The notes beneath the pieces were generated by a model. That model did no database searches and was not told the origin of the DNA. It saw only the letters and a list, made by a program, of their open reading frames with translations. The translations under genes and the position numbers were made by a program. Shown here piece by piece: positions 18,177 to 28,450 of a stretch of DNA of 64,000 nt (its first letter is position 1; every line of letters starts with the position of its first letter). Origin of the DNA: an archaeon (lineage in GTDB: Archaea > Thermoproteota > Nitrososphaeria > Nitrososphaerales > Nitrosopumilaceae); contig JAJRWR010000017.1 of NCBI GenBank assembly GCA_024276695.1, positions 1-64,000 on the forward strand, written 5' to 3'.

Positions 18177-19039
18177 AGCATACAGGCACCAAAAACACCT
18201 GCAGAATCACCTAATTTGTTTTTCAGAATGGGTGTATCAATTAAATCTGAGAATACTTTGTTGTAAACGGATTCTTTTCCCTCAGTGTATAAAAAATCAA
18301 TATTTGACAAACCACCACCTAAGACAATAGCATCAGGATCTAGGATATCAATGACATTTGCAAGACCAAATCCAAAATTTTCTAAAAATTCATCTTTCCA
18401 TTTCATTCCAATTTCATTATCAATATTACTAAGAATTTCAGGTAAAGATGAAGATTTTCCTGTTAATTTAGTCCATTGATTTTCAAGTGATGGACCGCTA
18501 ATGTAAGTCTCCACACATCCAGTTTTTCCACAATAACACGGATTACCATTACGATGTAATGTATGATGTCCCCATTCACCACCAATGTTTGTTCTTCCAG
18601 GATAGAGTTTTTTATTAATTACAATTCCACCTCCTACCCCAGTGCCAATAATTACACCAAAAACTAAATCAAAATCAATTGCAGCGCCTAACGTTGCTTC
18701 AGCCATTGCAAAACAATTAGCATCATTTTCTATAGAGATTTTTTTTCCAAGTTTATTTTCTAAATCTTCTTTTATAGATTTCCCAATCAAGCATTGAGTA
18801 TTGCTATTTTTTATTAATCCAGTCTGTTTAGAAATTGCACCAGGAGTACAAATTCCTAATGAGAAATCAGAAATATTTTCAGATATTTCCAAGACTAGAG
18901 ATGAAATAGAATTTAGGATTTGTTGATAATCATTTTGTGGGGTTGTAATTCTTTTTCTCTCTATGACATTAAGAGTTTCATCTAGAAGAATAGCTTCAGT
19001 TTTGGTTCCACCTAAATCAACACCAAGCTTGTACAACAA
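18173..19039 (-). CDS. ROK family sugar kinase
   Basis: 288 residues. ATP-binding LGVDLGGTKTEAILLDE at the N-terminus, GVGGGIVINKKLYPG, and the ROK zinc-site segment GHHTLHRNGNPCYCGKTGCVETYISG (positions ~160-185, His plus three Cys). It probably phosphorylates glucose or an N-acetylhexosamine. Specificity cannot be read from the sequence. The start is TTG (19039 or 19036); no ATG is near. Confidence 0.88.
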   Translation of the reverse strand: MLYKLGVDLGGTKTEAILLDETLNVIERKRITTPQNDYQQILNSISSLVLEISENISDFSLGICTPGAISKQTGLIKNSNTQCLIGKSIKEDLENKLGKKISIENDANCFAMAEATLGAAIDFDLVFGVIIGTGVGGGIVINKKLYPGRTNIGGEWGHHTLHRNGNPCYCGKTGCVETYISGPSLENQWTKLTGKSSSLPEILSNIDNEIGMKWKDEFLENFGFGLANVIDILDPDAIVLGGGLSNIDFLYTEGKESVYNKVFSDLIDTPILKNKLGDSAGVFGACML

Positions 19040-19080
19040 TAATTATCAAAAAGTAAAACGCTTAAGCTTTAACTAAAATT

Positions 19081-20703
19081 TTAGCCTGCTGGAGGCATGC
19101 CACCGCCACCTGGAGCTCCAGATATAGCAATAACATCATCAATTCTAAGAATCATACATGCAGCTTCAGTTGCAGATTTGATAATCTGTTCTTTAACTAC
19201 AATTGGCTCTACGACATTAATTGCCATCATATCAGATATTTTCATATTTTTAGCATCAATTCCAGTCCATTTTTGACCTTGATTTTGTTTTGCTCTAAGA
19301 TTAGCCATAGTATCAATTGGATCCATTCCCGCATTCTCAGCAATTGTTAGTGGAATTGTTTCTAATGCTTCTGCATATTTCTTAATTGCAAGTTGTTCTC
19401 TTCCATCAAAATTATCAGCCCAATCTTTGAGTAATGAGGCTGCAAATGCTTCAGGTGCACCTCCTCCAGCAACAATTGCTGGTTTTTCAATTACATCTTT
19501 TACAACCATTAACGAATCATGTATTGAACGATCAACTTCATCAATCACTCTTTGTGTTCCACCACGAATTAGCATTGTAATTGATTGCGGATGTTTACAT
19601 CCTTCAATGAAAACCCATTTGTCAGATTCAACTTTCTTTTGTTGAGCTAAATCTGCACTTCCAAGATCATTTTCTGATAGGTCATCAAGATTACTAATGA
19701 CACGTCCGCCTGTAGCTTTGGAAAGTTTAATCATATCACTTTCTTTGACACGACGTACTGCCATAATACCATATTTTGCAAGATAATGTTGTGAAATGTC
19801 ATCAATTCCTTTTTGACAAATTAGGACATTGGCTCCTACGTCATGTAATTTATCAACCATTGTTTTTAGCATTCTATTTTCTTCCTCTAAGAACATCTGC
19901 ATTTGGGTTGGGTCAGTAATTCTAATTTCTGAACTAAGTTCAGTTTTTTCAATTTCTAATGCTGAATTAAGTAATGCGATTTTTGCTTTCTCAATTTTTG
20001 TAGGCATTCCACTATGAACAATTTCTTTATCCAAAACAATTCCTTTTACAATTTGTGTATCATCAATTGAACCTCCAGCTTTCTTTTCTATTTTGATATT
20101 TTCAAGGTCAACAGAATAAGTATCACCTTTCTTTGTTGCAATGCTAAGAATTGCGTCAACTATAATTTTAGAAAGCAATGAACTATCTTCAGAAATTAGT
20201 TTTGATTGCATACTTGTTGTGGCAATTTTTAAAAGAGATGCTTTATCATCAGGTTGAATTTTCTTCGCTAAATCGGAGTAAATTTCAAGTGTTTTATCTG
20301 CTGCTGCTTGATATCCATCAATAATAGTTGAAGAATGAACATCTTTGTTTAGAAGATCTTCCGCTCTAGCTAATAATGCGCCTCCAAAAATCACAGAAGA
20401 TGTAGTGCCATCTCCTACTTCGTTATCTACAGTTTTAGAAATTTCAACCATCATTTTAGCGGCTGGATGTTGAACATCAATTTCTTTTAAAATTGTGGCA
20501 CCATCATTTGTAATAGTAACATCGCCTAAGGAATCAACTAACATTTTATCAAGACCCCTAGGTCCAAGACTGCTTCTAACTAATTGTGCAACCAATTTTG
20601 CTGCAGCAATATTGTTTTGTTGAGCATCTTTGCCTTTTTGCTGTAATGCACTCTCTTTGAGAACTAAAACAGGTCCGTTTGGTCCTTGTTGAATTGATGC
20701 CAT
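19081..20703 (-). CDS. thsA: Thermosome subunit (group II chaperonin)
   Basis: ATP-driven protein-folding chaperonin. 540 residues, normal length. Seen: [28 protein letters not shown], the nucleotide motif [19 protein letters not shown] and the C-terminal [12 protein letters not shown] tail lining the cavity. It is followed by the ROK kinase but separated by about 40 bases of AT-rich DNA. Confidence 0.98.
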   Translation of the reverse strand: MASIQQGPNGPVLVLKESALQQKGKDAQQNNIAAAKLVAQLVRSSLGPRGLDKMLVDSLGDVTITNDGATILKEIDVQHPAAKMMVEISKTVDNEVGDGTTSSVIFGGALLARAEDLLNKDVHSSTIIDGYQAAADKTLEIYSDLAKKIQPDDKASLLKIATTSMQSKLISEDSSLLSKIIVDAILSIATKKGDTYSVDLENIKIEKKAGGSIDDTQIVKGIVLDKEIVHSGMPTKIEKAKIALLNSALEIEKTELSSEIRITDPTQMQMFLEEENRMLKTMVDKLHDVGANVLICQKGIDDISQHYLAKYGIMAVRRVKESDMIKLSKATGGRVISNLDDLSENDLGSADLAQQKKVESDKWVFIEGCKHPQSITMLIRGGTQRVIDEVDRSIHDSLMVVKDVIEKPAIVAGGGAPEAFAASLLKDWADNFDGREQLAIKKYAEALETIPLTIAENAGMDPIDTMANLRAKQNQGQKWTGIDAKNMKISDMMAINVVEPIVVKEQIIKSATEAACMILRIDDVIAISGAPGGGGMPPAG

Positions 20704-20747
20704 TTAGATTCAGCTTCAATCCACTAAATCCCCCTTTTTAACATTAC

Positions 20748-22511
20748 TTACTTGATCGGCGATATGTAACTACGTTTTTTCACATCAACAATACCACCAG
20801 ACAGAATTCTAATTGAAGGTAAAGCCAAAAAAGGTAAGAATAAAGGAATCAAATGGGGTCTAGAAAATTTAGAACCTGAATCTATAATTGTATTATTGAT
20901 TTTTTCAAAATTAGAAGAAACCTTTTCAAAAGAATCAGTTGAAATGATTCCTCCAAGTTGCAATGGTAGAGAAGCAAGAATCTTTCCAGATTTGACTGCA
21001 ACTAGGCCACCTTGATTCTTAATTAGATGATTAGCTGCAATTGCCATATCAGAATCATTTGAACCAATTACAATCATATCATTTTCATGAAAACTCCAAG
21101 TTGAAGCAAAAGCTCCTATATCTGCTCCAAAATTTTCGAGAAAACTAATTGAGTGTCTATTTGTTCCATGAATTCTGTCAAATGCTGCAACTTTCCATAT
21201 ATCAGAATCTAAAGAAGCAAAAACATGACCATCTTTAGAATGAAGTTCAGCTGAACCTAGTTTTGTAATTATTTCAGTTTGCATATAGATGGTATTTGCA
21301 ATGACATCTTTCTTTTTTGATTTTATAAGAAAATCATTTTTTGAGAAATTTTTTAGTTTTACTGTTTTTTTGATCCAAGGAGAAATTGTTTTCCTTTTGA
21401 TAGGAGTAACAATTTGTCCATTAGATACTACAAGTTTTCCTCCAACGAAGACTTTGTTTGGTTTGAATGATTTCAAATTATCAAAAATTAGAATGTCTGC
21501 TAATTTTCCAGGGGCTATACCGCCAAGATCTTTTCCCATATTGTAATAGTCAAAATTATTCTTTGATGCCATTGTAACTGCATCTATTGGTTTGAGACCA
21601 AGTTTGATGGATTCACGTATACAATGATCAATGTGTCCAAATTTAGAAATGTCAAGAGGATCAAGGCCATCAGAACAAAACATCAATCGATTAAGATACG
21701 TTCCATGAGATAAAACTCGTGGAATTATTTCTTTCAAATCACGTCTGATAGAACCTTCTCTAATCATTATCCACATTCCAAGACGTAATCTTTCTAAAAC
21801 TTGATCAAAATTGATTGGCTCATGACAAGATAATACACCAGATGAAACATACGCATTGAGTTTTTTTTCACTTGCACCAGCAGTATGTCCATTAATGATA
21901 CAATCACATTCAAGCATTGCTGAAAGTGATTTCATAGTTTTTGGCTCACGTAAAGTAACTTTGGTCCACGAAAAAACTTCTCCCATTCCAATAACATGAG
22001 GATGCTTTACTGCAGATTTTTCTTGTGATAAGGTTAAGGATTTGCTGTTACTGAATTTTGTATCTACGGGTAAACCCCCTGGAACCATTTGAAAAATTCT
22101 AATTGAAAGATCTTCTCCAAGTTTAAGAAATTCTTGAAAACCACGATATCCTGCAACACTAACAATGTCAATTGGATCAGAGAATAGGGATGTGACACCA
22201 CAAAGTAAAGCCTTTTTTGCAAATTCTGATGGCAATACAAATTGATCAATATGTAAATGGGGATCTGCAAATCCAGGACCAACATATTTTTCCTTTACAT
22301 CAATTACAGTTGTTTTGGGACCAATGGCGTGTGAAGCATCTGGACCAACATATGCAATTCTATCATTAATAATGGCAATCTGAATTTTTGGAATAATTTC
22401 TCTAGTATACACAGATAACAAATTACAATTTTTTAAAATTAGATCGGCTTTTTTGTCACCCATTGCTACAGAATTGAGAAACGAGATCGAATTTGCTAGG
22501 CTCGAAGTCAC
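20748..22511 (-). CDS. ade: Adenine deaminase
   Basis: Amidohydrolase-superfamily enzyme converting adenine to hypoxanthine. 587 residues: composite beta domain, barrel with metal site PGFADPHLHID, INGHTAGA, RLMFCSDGLDPLDI, and the family's long C-terminal domain (NRHSISFLENFGADIGAFAS, GGLVAVKSG). Together with guaB/guaA this is a second purine-interconversion gene in the window. Divergent from eL42. Confidence 0.92.
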   Translation of the reverse strand: MTSSLANSISFLNSVAMGDKKADLILKNCNLLSVYTREIIPKIQIAIINDRIAYVGPDASHAIGPKTTVIDVKEKYVGPGFADPHLHIDQFVLPSEFAKKALLCGVTSLFSDPIDIVSVAGYRGFQEFLKLGEDLSIRIFQMVPGGLPVDTKFSNSKSLTLSQEKSAVKHPHVIGMGEVFSWTKVTLREPKTMKSLSAMLECDCIINGHTAGASEKKLNAYVSSGVLSCHEPINFDQVLERLRLGMWIMIREGSIRRDLKEIIPRVLSHGTYLNRLMFCSDGLDPLDISKFGHIDHCIRESIKLGLKPIDAVTMASKNNFDYYNMGKDLGGIAPGKLADILIFDNLKSFKPNKVFVGGKLVVSNGQIVTPIKRKTISPWIKKTVKLKNFSKNDFLIKSKKKDVIANTIYMQTEIITKLGSAELHSKDGHVFASLDSDIWKVAAFDRIHGTNRHSISFLENFGADIGAFASTWSFHENDMIVIGSNDSDMAIAANHLIKNQGGLVAVKSGKILASLPLQLGGIISTDSFEKVSSNFEKINNTIIDSGSKFSRPHLIPLFLPFLALPSIRILSGGIVDVKKRSYISPIK

Positions 22512-22581
22512 GTCTTTTAATTGGGTTTTGCGCCTATTATAGATTCAATGCTTAAATTACGGTTGAAGAGGTTTTGTTGAT

Positions 22582-22863
22582 ATGAACATCCCTAAGGTGA
22601 TCAGAAAGTATTGTGCAAAATGTAATACACACACTGAGCAAAAGATCTCCATTTACAAAGCTGGAAAAAGACGGGGTTCTGCCGCAGGTGAACGTCGACA
22701 TGCAGAGCGTAAACAGGGATATGGTGGACAAAAGTTCCCAAAATTAGCAAAACCAGCCAAAGTTACAAAGAAAGTTACTCCCCTTATGACATGTACTGTA
22801 TGTAAAAAGAAATACAATAAAAAAGGCGTTAGAATTAAGAAATTTGAGTTGGTAGCAGCATGA
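22582..22863 (+). CDS. rpl44e: Large ribosomal subunit protein eL42 (L44e)
   Basis: 93 residues with the zinc-binding pair CAKCNTHT near the N-terminus and CTVCKKKY near the C-terminus, and the basic GERRHAERKQGYGGQ loop that reaches the E site. Its stop overlaps the eS27 ATG by four bases. Confidence 0.96.
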   Translation: MNIPKVIRKYCAKCNTHTEQKISIYKAGKRRGSAAGERRHAERKQGYGGQKFPKLAKPAKVTKKVTPLMTCTVCKKKYNKKGVRIKKFELVAA

Positions 22864-23057
22864 AGAAAGATCACGTTGAAATTCCAAAACCTTCAAGCAA
22901 GTTTCAAAAGGTCAATTGCAATGAGTGTGGTGAATTACAAATAGTTTATTCACATGCATCAACACAAATTGCATGCAATTCATGTGGTAACACTATTTCA
23001 GAACCAACTGGTTCTAAAGCACAAATAAATGGTAAAATTTTAGGCAGTGCCGAGTAA
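22860..23057 (+). CDS. rps27e: Small ribosomal subunit protein eS27
   Basis: 65 residues, a zinc-ribbon protein with CNECGELQIVYSHAST followed by CNSCGNTI. Co-translated with eL42. The end overlaps the convergent cobY by 18 bases. Confidence 0.95.
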   Translation: MKKDHVEIPKPSSKFQKVNCNECGELQIVYSHASTQIACNSCGNTISEPTGSKAQINGKILGSAE

Positions 23058-23624
23058 ATCATAATCCTGTTTTGAATTTAGATTAAAAGCAATTCTCTTA
23101 TCATCGATGATGAAATAATTTTCAACCAAATTTTCTAGAGAAGAAATTTTTTCTGAATTTATCAAGGAAATTCCGGTGAAATGGCATTTTTTTCCATCAA
23201 AATTAACAGAATAGTCAGATTCAAGGCCAAGTGAAGTTAAAAATTTCTCAGTTACAAGTATGCTAGTCCAGATTTTTTTAGGATCAAATTGATTTATGAT
23301 GTTTTGAATAATTTCTTTGTCCAGCAATGGCAAATCACCAGATGTGACTAAGACTTTATCATGAATATTCTTTAATGCCAAATTAAGATCTTTCACATAA
23401 CCAATTCCAGGAGTATCAAAAGTTTCAACACCATTTTCTTCTAATAATTTTTTTGTTTTAGGAGAATTACAACTAGTAACAGCCAATATTTTTGAAAATG
23501 AATTTGAATGTTTTAACGAGTCAACTACATGAAGAATTATTGGTTTTTTATATTCTAGTAATAATTTTTCATTATCTAAGTTCATTCTAGTACCTTTACC
23601 ACCTGCCATAACAAGACCAATCAT
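23040..23624 (-). CDS. cobY: GTP:adenosylcobinamide-phosphate guanylyltransferase
   Basis: Nucleotidyltransferase of 194 residues with the signature MAGGKGTRMN and a LVTSGDLPLL aspartate segment. It is the archaeal CobY type, which replaces bacterial CobU and lacks a kinase domain. It makes adenosylcobinamide-GDP, the substrate of CobS. It overlaps cobS by four bases and is the last gene of the cobalamin operon. Confidence 0.88.
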   Translation of the reverse strand: MIGLVMAGGKGTRMNLDNEKLLLEYKKPIILHVVDSLKHSNSFSKILAVTSCNSPKTKKLLEENGVETFDTPGIGYVKDLNLALKNIHDKVLVTSGDLPLLDKEIIQNIINQFDPKKIWTSILVTEKFLTSLGLESDYSVNFDGKKCHFTGISLINSEKISSLENLVENYFIIDDKRIAFNLNSKQDYDLLGTA

Positions 23625-24361
23625 ATTGAAATAAATACCATCAATGAAGCCAATCGTGTGAATTCGTTAGTGGCTCCAAGTACATCACCAGTAATTCCAC
23701 CAAAACTACGAGTAGAAAGAGCCAAGAGAAATAAAGTTAATGCAATTGTCATGCCAAGCATTACCAGTCCAGTTGTTTCGCCAATCAAAATAACAGGAAT
23801 TAACATTATCAAAAATGCTACCGAAAGTTTTTTCTTATCCTTCATAAATTCTATAAATGGAGAATTTGAGCCTAATGATGCAGATTTTCCTAAACTAGCC
23901 ATCAATACCATTGAAAATTTTGCCAAAATTTCACTAATCAGAATTGCTTTAAACAAATCAAATCCGCTAGTAAGAGAAATAGTGATTATCAATCCAATAA
24001 GATACAAAACAATAGTAACAATTCCTGCAGATCCAGTAGAAAGATCTTTCATAGCTTTTAGTTTTTTGTCTTTTGTACCTTTTACCATAAGTCCATCTGC
24101 AAAATCAGCCAGACCGTCTGTATGATGTATTCCAGTAACAATTGCAATAGAAGCAACAACTAGCAAACTAACCAATAGTGGCGCTAAGAAAAAAGATAAT
24201 CCAAAACCTAATGAACCAACTAAAAGCCCAATTGCAATTCCAACAATTGGAAATATGAACATGTATTTTGCAATGTTATCTAAAGTAGCATTTGAAGATG
24301 GGAATATTGTTAGAAATGAGAAAACAGAACCAATTTCTTTAAGCATGTACCCACCATCCAA
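23621..24361 (-). CDS. cobS: Adenosylcobinamide-GDP ribazoletransferase (cobalamin synthase)
   Basis: Polytopic membrane enzyme, 246 residues with about six hydrophobic helices. It joins adenosylcobinamide-GDP to the lower-ligand riboside. The family motif TGIHHTDGLADFADG is present at residues ~75-90. The first residues may start at the internal ATG (MLKEIGSVFSF). It overlaps cbiB by 23 bases. Confidence 0.93.
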   Translation of the reverse strand: MDGGYMLKEIGSVFSFLTIFPSSNATLDNIAKYMFIFPIVGIAIGLLVGSLGFGLSFFLAPLLVSLLVVASIAIVTGIHHTDGLADFADGLMVKGTKDKKLKAMKDLSTGSAGIVTIVLYLIGLIITISLTSGFDLFKAILISEILAKFSMVLMASLGKSASLGSNSPFIEFMKDKKKLSVAFLIMLIPVILIGETTGLVMLGMTIALTLFLLALSTRSFGGITGDVLGATNEFTRLASLMVFISI

Positions 24362-25310
24362 CTAATGATAAAATGTAAATTATTGGAATAGTTACCATTC
24401 CAAAGAAAAGTATCGATGTAAGCTTCATTATTGAAATTGCAGAATACACATGTTCATTTGTTAATATGATTTCACCATCACCTAATTTGTAATGATTAAT
24501 TTTTTCAAACTTTGTTTCTAAAGCTCCTGCTAAAGCAGCCATAGGATATCCAGCATTAGGACTTTCAGTTTTTTTACCATCTCTAATCATTATTTTGTAT
24601 GATTCCTTCCAATTGTTTTGTAAAATAGCAGCTGACATTATCATTACTAATCCTGTGAGTCTAGATGGAATGTAATTTAAAATACTATCACAAGTTGCTG
24701 CAAACCAACCAACATTTTTGAAAATATCAGTCTTGTATCCAATCATAGAATCTGCAGTATTTATGACACGATAAACAAATGCACCTGGCAATCCAAAAAG
24801 AGCATAATAAAACAGAGGTCCGGTTATTCCATCTACAGTATTTTCACTAATGCTTTCAAGTACACCTGAAAGAATGTGATTTTTGTCTAAATTCTTGGTG
24901 TTTCTCTTTACAATCATGGAGAGATTATTTCTAGCCACATCAAGATTTGTCTCATCAATGGATTCCAATATAGATTTTGCATGTTTTTCCATTCCATGAA
25001 TAGCAATTGTACTTTTTAATAATAATCCACCAATAATTACAGAAATGATGATTGAAACATAGTCAACTGTGATCAAGGAAATTGTAATATTCAATGTAAA
25101 AAGTAATAAAATTACCAATCCCGAAGTAATTACAACAACGCAAACGCCCCCAAATTTTTCTATAGTAGAATTTTCATTTTTTGTAATCGGAGTAAGTTTT
25201 GCAAGAAAAGTTCCAATCCAAGCTGTTGGATGATATTTATTTTTAGGATCTCCAAACTTAAAATCAAGTAAAAGAGCAAACCCAATTATCACCAGAGATT
25301 CAATAATCAT
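24339..25310 (-). CDS. cbiB: Adenosylcobinamide-phosphate synthase
   Basis: Integral membrane enzyme, 323 residues. It attaches aminopropanol or its phosphate to adenosylcobyric acid. FKFGDPKNKYHPTAWIG and SENTVDGITGPLFYYALFG, then DSMIGYKTD, are typical CbiB/CobD motifs. It overlaps cobQ by four bases (ATGA). Confidence 0.92.
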   Translation of the reverse strand: MIIESLVIIGFALLLDFKFGDPKNKYHPTAWIGTFLAKLTPITKNENSTIEKFGGVCVVVITSGLVILLLFTLNITISLITVDYVSIIISVIIGGLLLKSTIAIHGMEKHAKSILESIDETNLDVARNNLSMIVKRNTKNLDKNHILSGVLESISENTVDGITGPLFYYALFGLPGAFVYRVINTADSMIGYKTDIFKNVGWFAATCDSILNYIPSRLTGLVMIMSAAILQNNWKESYKIMIRDGKKTESPNAGYPMAALAGALETKFEKINHYKLGDGEIILTNEHVYSAISIMKLTSILFFGMVTIPIIYILSLVGWWVHA

Positions 25311-26146
25311 TGCAACATTTTCTCGATACCGTTCATTGCAATATTTGATTTGACAGTTTTTGCTAATTTATCTAATTCTTTATCAATTTTTGATATATTT
25401 TTTCTAGTCCATTTAATCTCTTTAGGATTGGCATTAAGGGAATCTTCTTCAGGCAAGTCCAATGTCATTAAAGGAATTGTTCCTAAAACAGGTATATTTG
25501 TAATATTTTTGAGTTTTTTAAATCCTAGTTTTAGCACATCTAAATCTCCTCTGAATTTGTTAAAGATGAAACCTTTTACCATTTTTTGATATTTTTTTTC
25601 AATCAAAGCCATAGTTCCAACAAGACTTGCAAATGATCCACCTTTATCTACATCTGAAATCAATAAGACTGGGGCATTAGCTTTTTGTGCAATTTTCATG
25701 TTTGTAATATCAAATTTTTGTAGATTTATTTCAGCAGGAGAACCAGCACCTTCTAAAATAACTAAATCAAAATTTTTTTGTAATATTTTTAGTGATTTTG
25801 ATGCTATACGAATTCCTTCATTATTTACAAATTTTTCATAGTATTCTTTTGCATGCATTTTCTTGTATCGTTTTCCATTAAGATACACAATACTGTTGTA
25901 ATTTCCTATGGGTTTAAGTAAAATCGGATTAAGATCAGGTATAATTTTACATCTTGCACCTATAGCCTGAATTGCTTGGGCACGAGATATCTCAAATTCA
26001 GACGTAGCATATGCAAAATTTGACATATTTTGAGATTTGAATGGTGCAACACTGTAACCTTTATCAGAAAAAATTCTACAAAGTGCTGCCACTAATGTTG
26101 TTTTACCAGCTCCAGATGAGGTACCTTGAATCATTAAAGATTTCAT
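25307..26146 (-). CDS. cobQ: Cobyric acid synthase-like protein lacking the amidotransferase domain
   Basis: 279 residues matching only the N-terminal ATP-binding (dethiobiotin synthetase-like) half of CobQ/CbiP: IQGTSSGAGKTTLVAALCRI (P-loop), FKSQNMSNFA, PILLKPIGN, VLEGAGSPAEINL, ISDVDKGGSFAS, GFIFNKFRGD. The standard enzyme is about 480-500 residues and ends with a glutamine-amidotransferase domain carrying the catalytic cysteine. Here the frame stops and the next gene starts in an ATGA overlap, so the short form looks deliberate. The nitrogen source would have to be free ammonia or a separate subunit. Confidence 0.82.
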   Translation of the reverse strand: MKSLMIQGTSSGAGKTTLVAALCRIFSDKGYSVAPFKSQNMSNFAYATSEFEISRAQAIQAIGARCKIIPDLNPILLKPIGNYNSIVYLNGKRYKKMHAKEYYEKFVNNEGIRIASKSLKILQKNFDLVILEGAGSPAEINLQKFDITNMKIAQKANAPVLLISDVDKGGSFASLVGTMALIEKKYQKMVKGFIFNKFRGDLDVLKLGFKKLKNITNIPVLGTIPLMTLDLPEEDSLNANPKEIKWTRKNISKIDKELDKLAKTVKSNIAMNGIEKMLQ

Positions 26147-27219
26147 TTTAAATTCTCCAATGCTTTTACAAGTTTTAGATTATCTTTATGTGATTTTACA
26201 GCAATTCTAATAAAGTGATTATTTAATCCTCTAAAATTTTTACAATCACGAATTAAAATTTTTTGTTCGAGTAATTTTTTTTGTAATTTTGTTGAATTTT
26301 TTTTTGTTTTTATTAGAATAAAATTTGTAGATGAATCATCACAATGAAATCCATCCAATCCATTAATTTTATTTATTAAATAATTTAGTTCTTTTTTAAT
26401 TATTAAATTTGATTTAGTAAGATGAGATTTATTTTTAAGGGCAGTATTTGCTGCATCTTGAGCTAAAGAATTTACACTCCATGGAATTTTTATTTTTTCT
26501 AAAATTTCAATTATTTGTCTTGATGCTACAGCATATCCAATTCGTATTCCAGGTAATGCAAATGATTTTGTTAATGAGCGTAAAACAAAAAGATTGTCAT
26601 ATTTTTTAACATATGGTATTATAGATTCATTTGATTCTGGAACCATTTCAATAAAACATTCGTCAACAAATACAAGTGTTGAAAGTTTTTTTGCTTTTTT
26701 AGTTATTTTGAGTAGTTGATTTTTAGGCAAAAGTTTTCCTGTTGGATTGTTAGGATTGCAAATGAATACACATCCATTTTTTGGAATTTGGGAAATAAAT
26801 GAATCTAGATTTTTAGATAAATTCATTGTTTTAAAATATGATATTTTGCAATTATTGAGTTTGGCGGCTGTTTCATATTCTTGAAAAGTTGGAATTGGGA
26901 TCAAAACTTTTGTTTTTTTAGATAAAAATGCAAAGCAAAAATTATAAATTATTTCTATTGCTCCATTTCCGACCAAAATATTTGACTTCTCTAACTGGGT
27001 ATATTTTTTTAGGCTTGAAATTACTGTTGATGAATTAAAATCAGGATAATTTTTAATATTATCAATATTTTTTTTAAGAGTTTTTTTTACCGAGAGTGGA
27101 GTTCCAATAGGAGAAATATTTGAGCTAAAATCAATGATTTGAGGATCATGTAAAGTGTGTCTTCCCCCATGAATCACAGGAACATGTCTAATAATGGATA
27201 GTTTTGTTCGTATTTTCAC
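26143..27219 (-). CDS. cobD: L-threonine-phosphate decarboxylase-type PLP enzyme
   Basis: Class I aminotransferase fold, 358 residues. HGGRHTLHDPQIIDFSSNISPIG at the N-terminus is the CobD-type opening, followed by NPNNPTGK, the PLP-lysine region RSLTKSFALPGIRIGYA, and a C-terminal FIRIAVKSH. It would make aminopropanol phosphate for CbiB. HisC is the closest alternative family, but its position as first gene of the cobalamin operon (ATGA overlap with cobQ) favours CobD. Confidence 0.82.
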   Translation of the reverse strand: MKIRTKLSIIRHVPVIHGGRHTLHDPQIIDFSSNISPIGTPLSVKKTLKKNIDNIKNYPDFNSSTVISSLKKYTQLEKSNILVGNGAIEIIYNFCFAFLSKKTKVLIPIPTFQEYETAAKLNNCKISYFKTMNLSKNLDSFISQIPKNGCVFICNPNNPTGKLLPKNQLLKITKKAKKLSTLVFVDECFIEMVPESNESIIPYVKKYDNLFVLRSLTKSFALPGIRIGYAVASRQIIEILEKIKIPWSVNSLAQDAANTALKNKSHLTKSNLIIKKELNYLINKINGLDGFHCDDSSTNFILIKTKKNSTKLQKKLLEQKILIRDCKNFRGLNNHFIRIAVKSHKDNLKLVKALENLK

Positions 27220-27302
27220 AGTTCCAAATAGAATTCGTCGATTTAGTATGTTTTGGTAATCCAGAAAACGATTATTAGTTGAAAGCGATCAATAATTAAA
27301 TT

Positions 27303-28379
27303 ATGGGTAAGAAAAGAGTAGCAATTATTGGTGTTACAGGTTCTGTTGGTCAGGAATTTGTCCAGTCATTGAATAGCCATCCATGGTTTGAGGTAACTCA
27401 AATTGCTGCATCTTCACGTTCTGCAGGGAAAAAGTATCTTAATGCAATCAAAGATGCAAGTGGAATAGTTGCATGGGACGTAGGTGGGGAAATTCCAGAA
27501 TATATCAAAGAAATGACAGTAAAATCAATTGACGAGTTAGATGTTTCTAAATTAGATTTAGTATTTTCTGCAGTTGAATCAGAAGCTGCTAGAGACATTG
27601 AAACTAAAATGGCAAAAGATTTACCAGTAATCTCAACAAGTTCAGCTTATAGATATGAAGAAGATGTACCAATTTTAATTCCAGGTATTAATGATGAACA
27701 AATAGAATTACTAGAAATTCAAAAAAAGAACAGAAATTGGAAGGGGTGGATAGCACCGTTACCAAATTGCACTACAACAGGTTTAGCAATTACGTTAAAA
27801 CCATTACTTGAGAAATATGGAGCAAAAAAAGTTATGATGACTTCAATGCAAGCAATATCGGGTGGTGGGAAATCAGGAGTATCAGCTATGGGCATTACAG
27901 ATAATATAATTCCATATATCCCAAAAGAAGAAGGAAAAGTAAGATTAGAAACAAGAAAAATTTTAGGTAAACTAAAAGATGGAAAAATTGAAGATGCGGA
28001 TATTAGAATTAGTTGTACTTGTACCAGAGTACCAGTAATTGATGGGCATACAGAATCTGTTTTTGTTGAGACTACAAAAGAAATTGATCCATCAAAAGCA
28101 AAGGACACTTACAATGAATACAATAAAGATATTTCTGTAATGGGATTACCATCAGCGCCAAAGGATTACTATGCATTTCATGAAGATCCTACCAGACCTC
28201 AACCAAGAATGGAAAGAACCGTTGGAGACGGAATGACTACCACTATAGGAAGAGTGGAGAAAGAAGAACTATTTGATAATGGTCTGAAATACATGTTATT
28301 CTCACACAATAAAAAAATGGGTTCAGCTAAAGGTGCAGTGTTGTTAGCAGAAATGTTATACAAAAAAGGCAAGATTTAG
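27303..28379 (+). CDS. asd: Aspartate-semialdehyde dehydrogenase, archaeal/fungal type
   Basis: 358 residues: NADP-binding GVTGSVGQEFVQSL, catalytic Cys in APLPNCTTTGLA, SMQAISGGGKSGV, and the substrate-binding R-V-P-V...H segment CTRVPVIDGHTE. It reduces aspartyl phosphate on the way to lysine, threonine and methionine. In Sulfolobales a paralogue of this family is malonyl-CoA reductase. That role cannot be excluded from sequence alone, but this copy reads as ordinary Asd. Confidence 0.9.
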   Translation: MGKKRVAIIGVTGSVGQEFVQSLNSHPWFEVTQIAASSRSAGKKYLNAIKDASGIVAWDVGGEIPEYIKEMTVKSIDELDVSKLDLVFSAVESEAARDIETKMAKDLPVISTSSAYRYEEDVPILIPGINDEQIELLEIQKKNRNWKGWIAPLPNCTTTGLAITLKPLLEKYGAKKVMMTSMQAISGGGKSGVSAMGITDNIIPYIPKEEGKVRLETRKILGKLKDGKIEDADIRISCTCTRVPVIDGHTESVFVETTKEIDPSKAKDTYNEYNKDISVMGLPSAPKDYYAFHEDPTRPQPRMERTVGDGMTTTIGRVEKEELFDNGLKYMLFSHNKKMGSAKGAVLLAEMLYKKGKI

Positions 28380-28409
28380 ATAATTTTTTGCAATTTTTAC
28401 AATAATAAC

Positions 28410-28417
28410 TTTATAAG
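28410..28417 (+). promoter_or_regulatory. TATA-like box upstream of the Lrp regulator
   Basis: TTTATAAG is centred about 26 bases before 28440, predicting transcription starting at about 28439-28442, essentially at the beginning of the regulator gene. The transcript would be leaderless or nearly so. Confidence 0.4.
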
Positions 28418-28450
28418 ATCCAGAAAACTATATCGACTCAGGTGTTTTAA

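Noticed and set aside
23658-24125. 155-codon open frame on the + strand
   Set aside because: Antisense to cobS, a recognisable membrane enzyme; a by-product of low stop density.
24339-25310. Missing CobQ amidotransferase hidden in another frame downstream
   Set aside because: The downstream DNA is fully occupied by cbiB with clear motifs; no GATase signature is seen.
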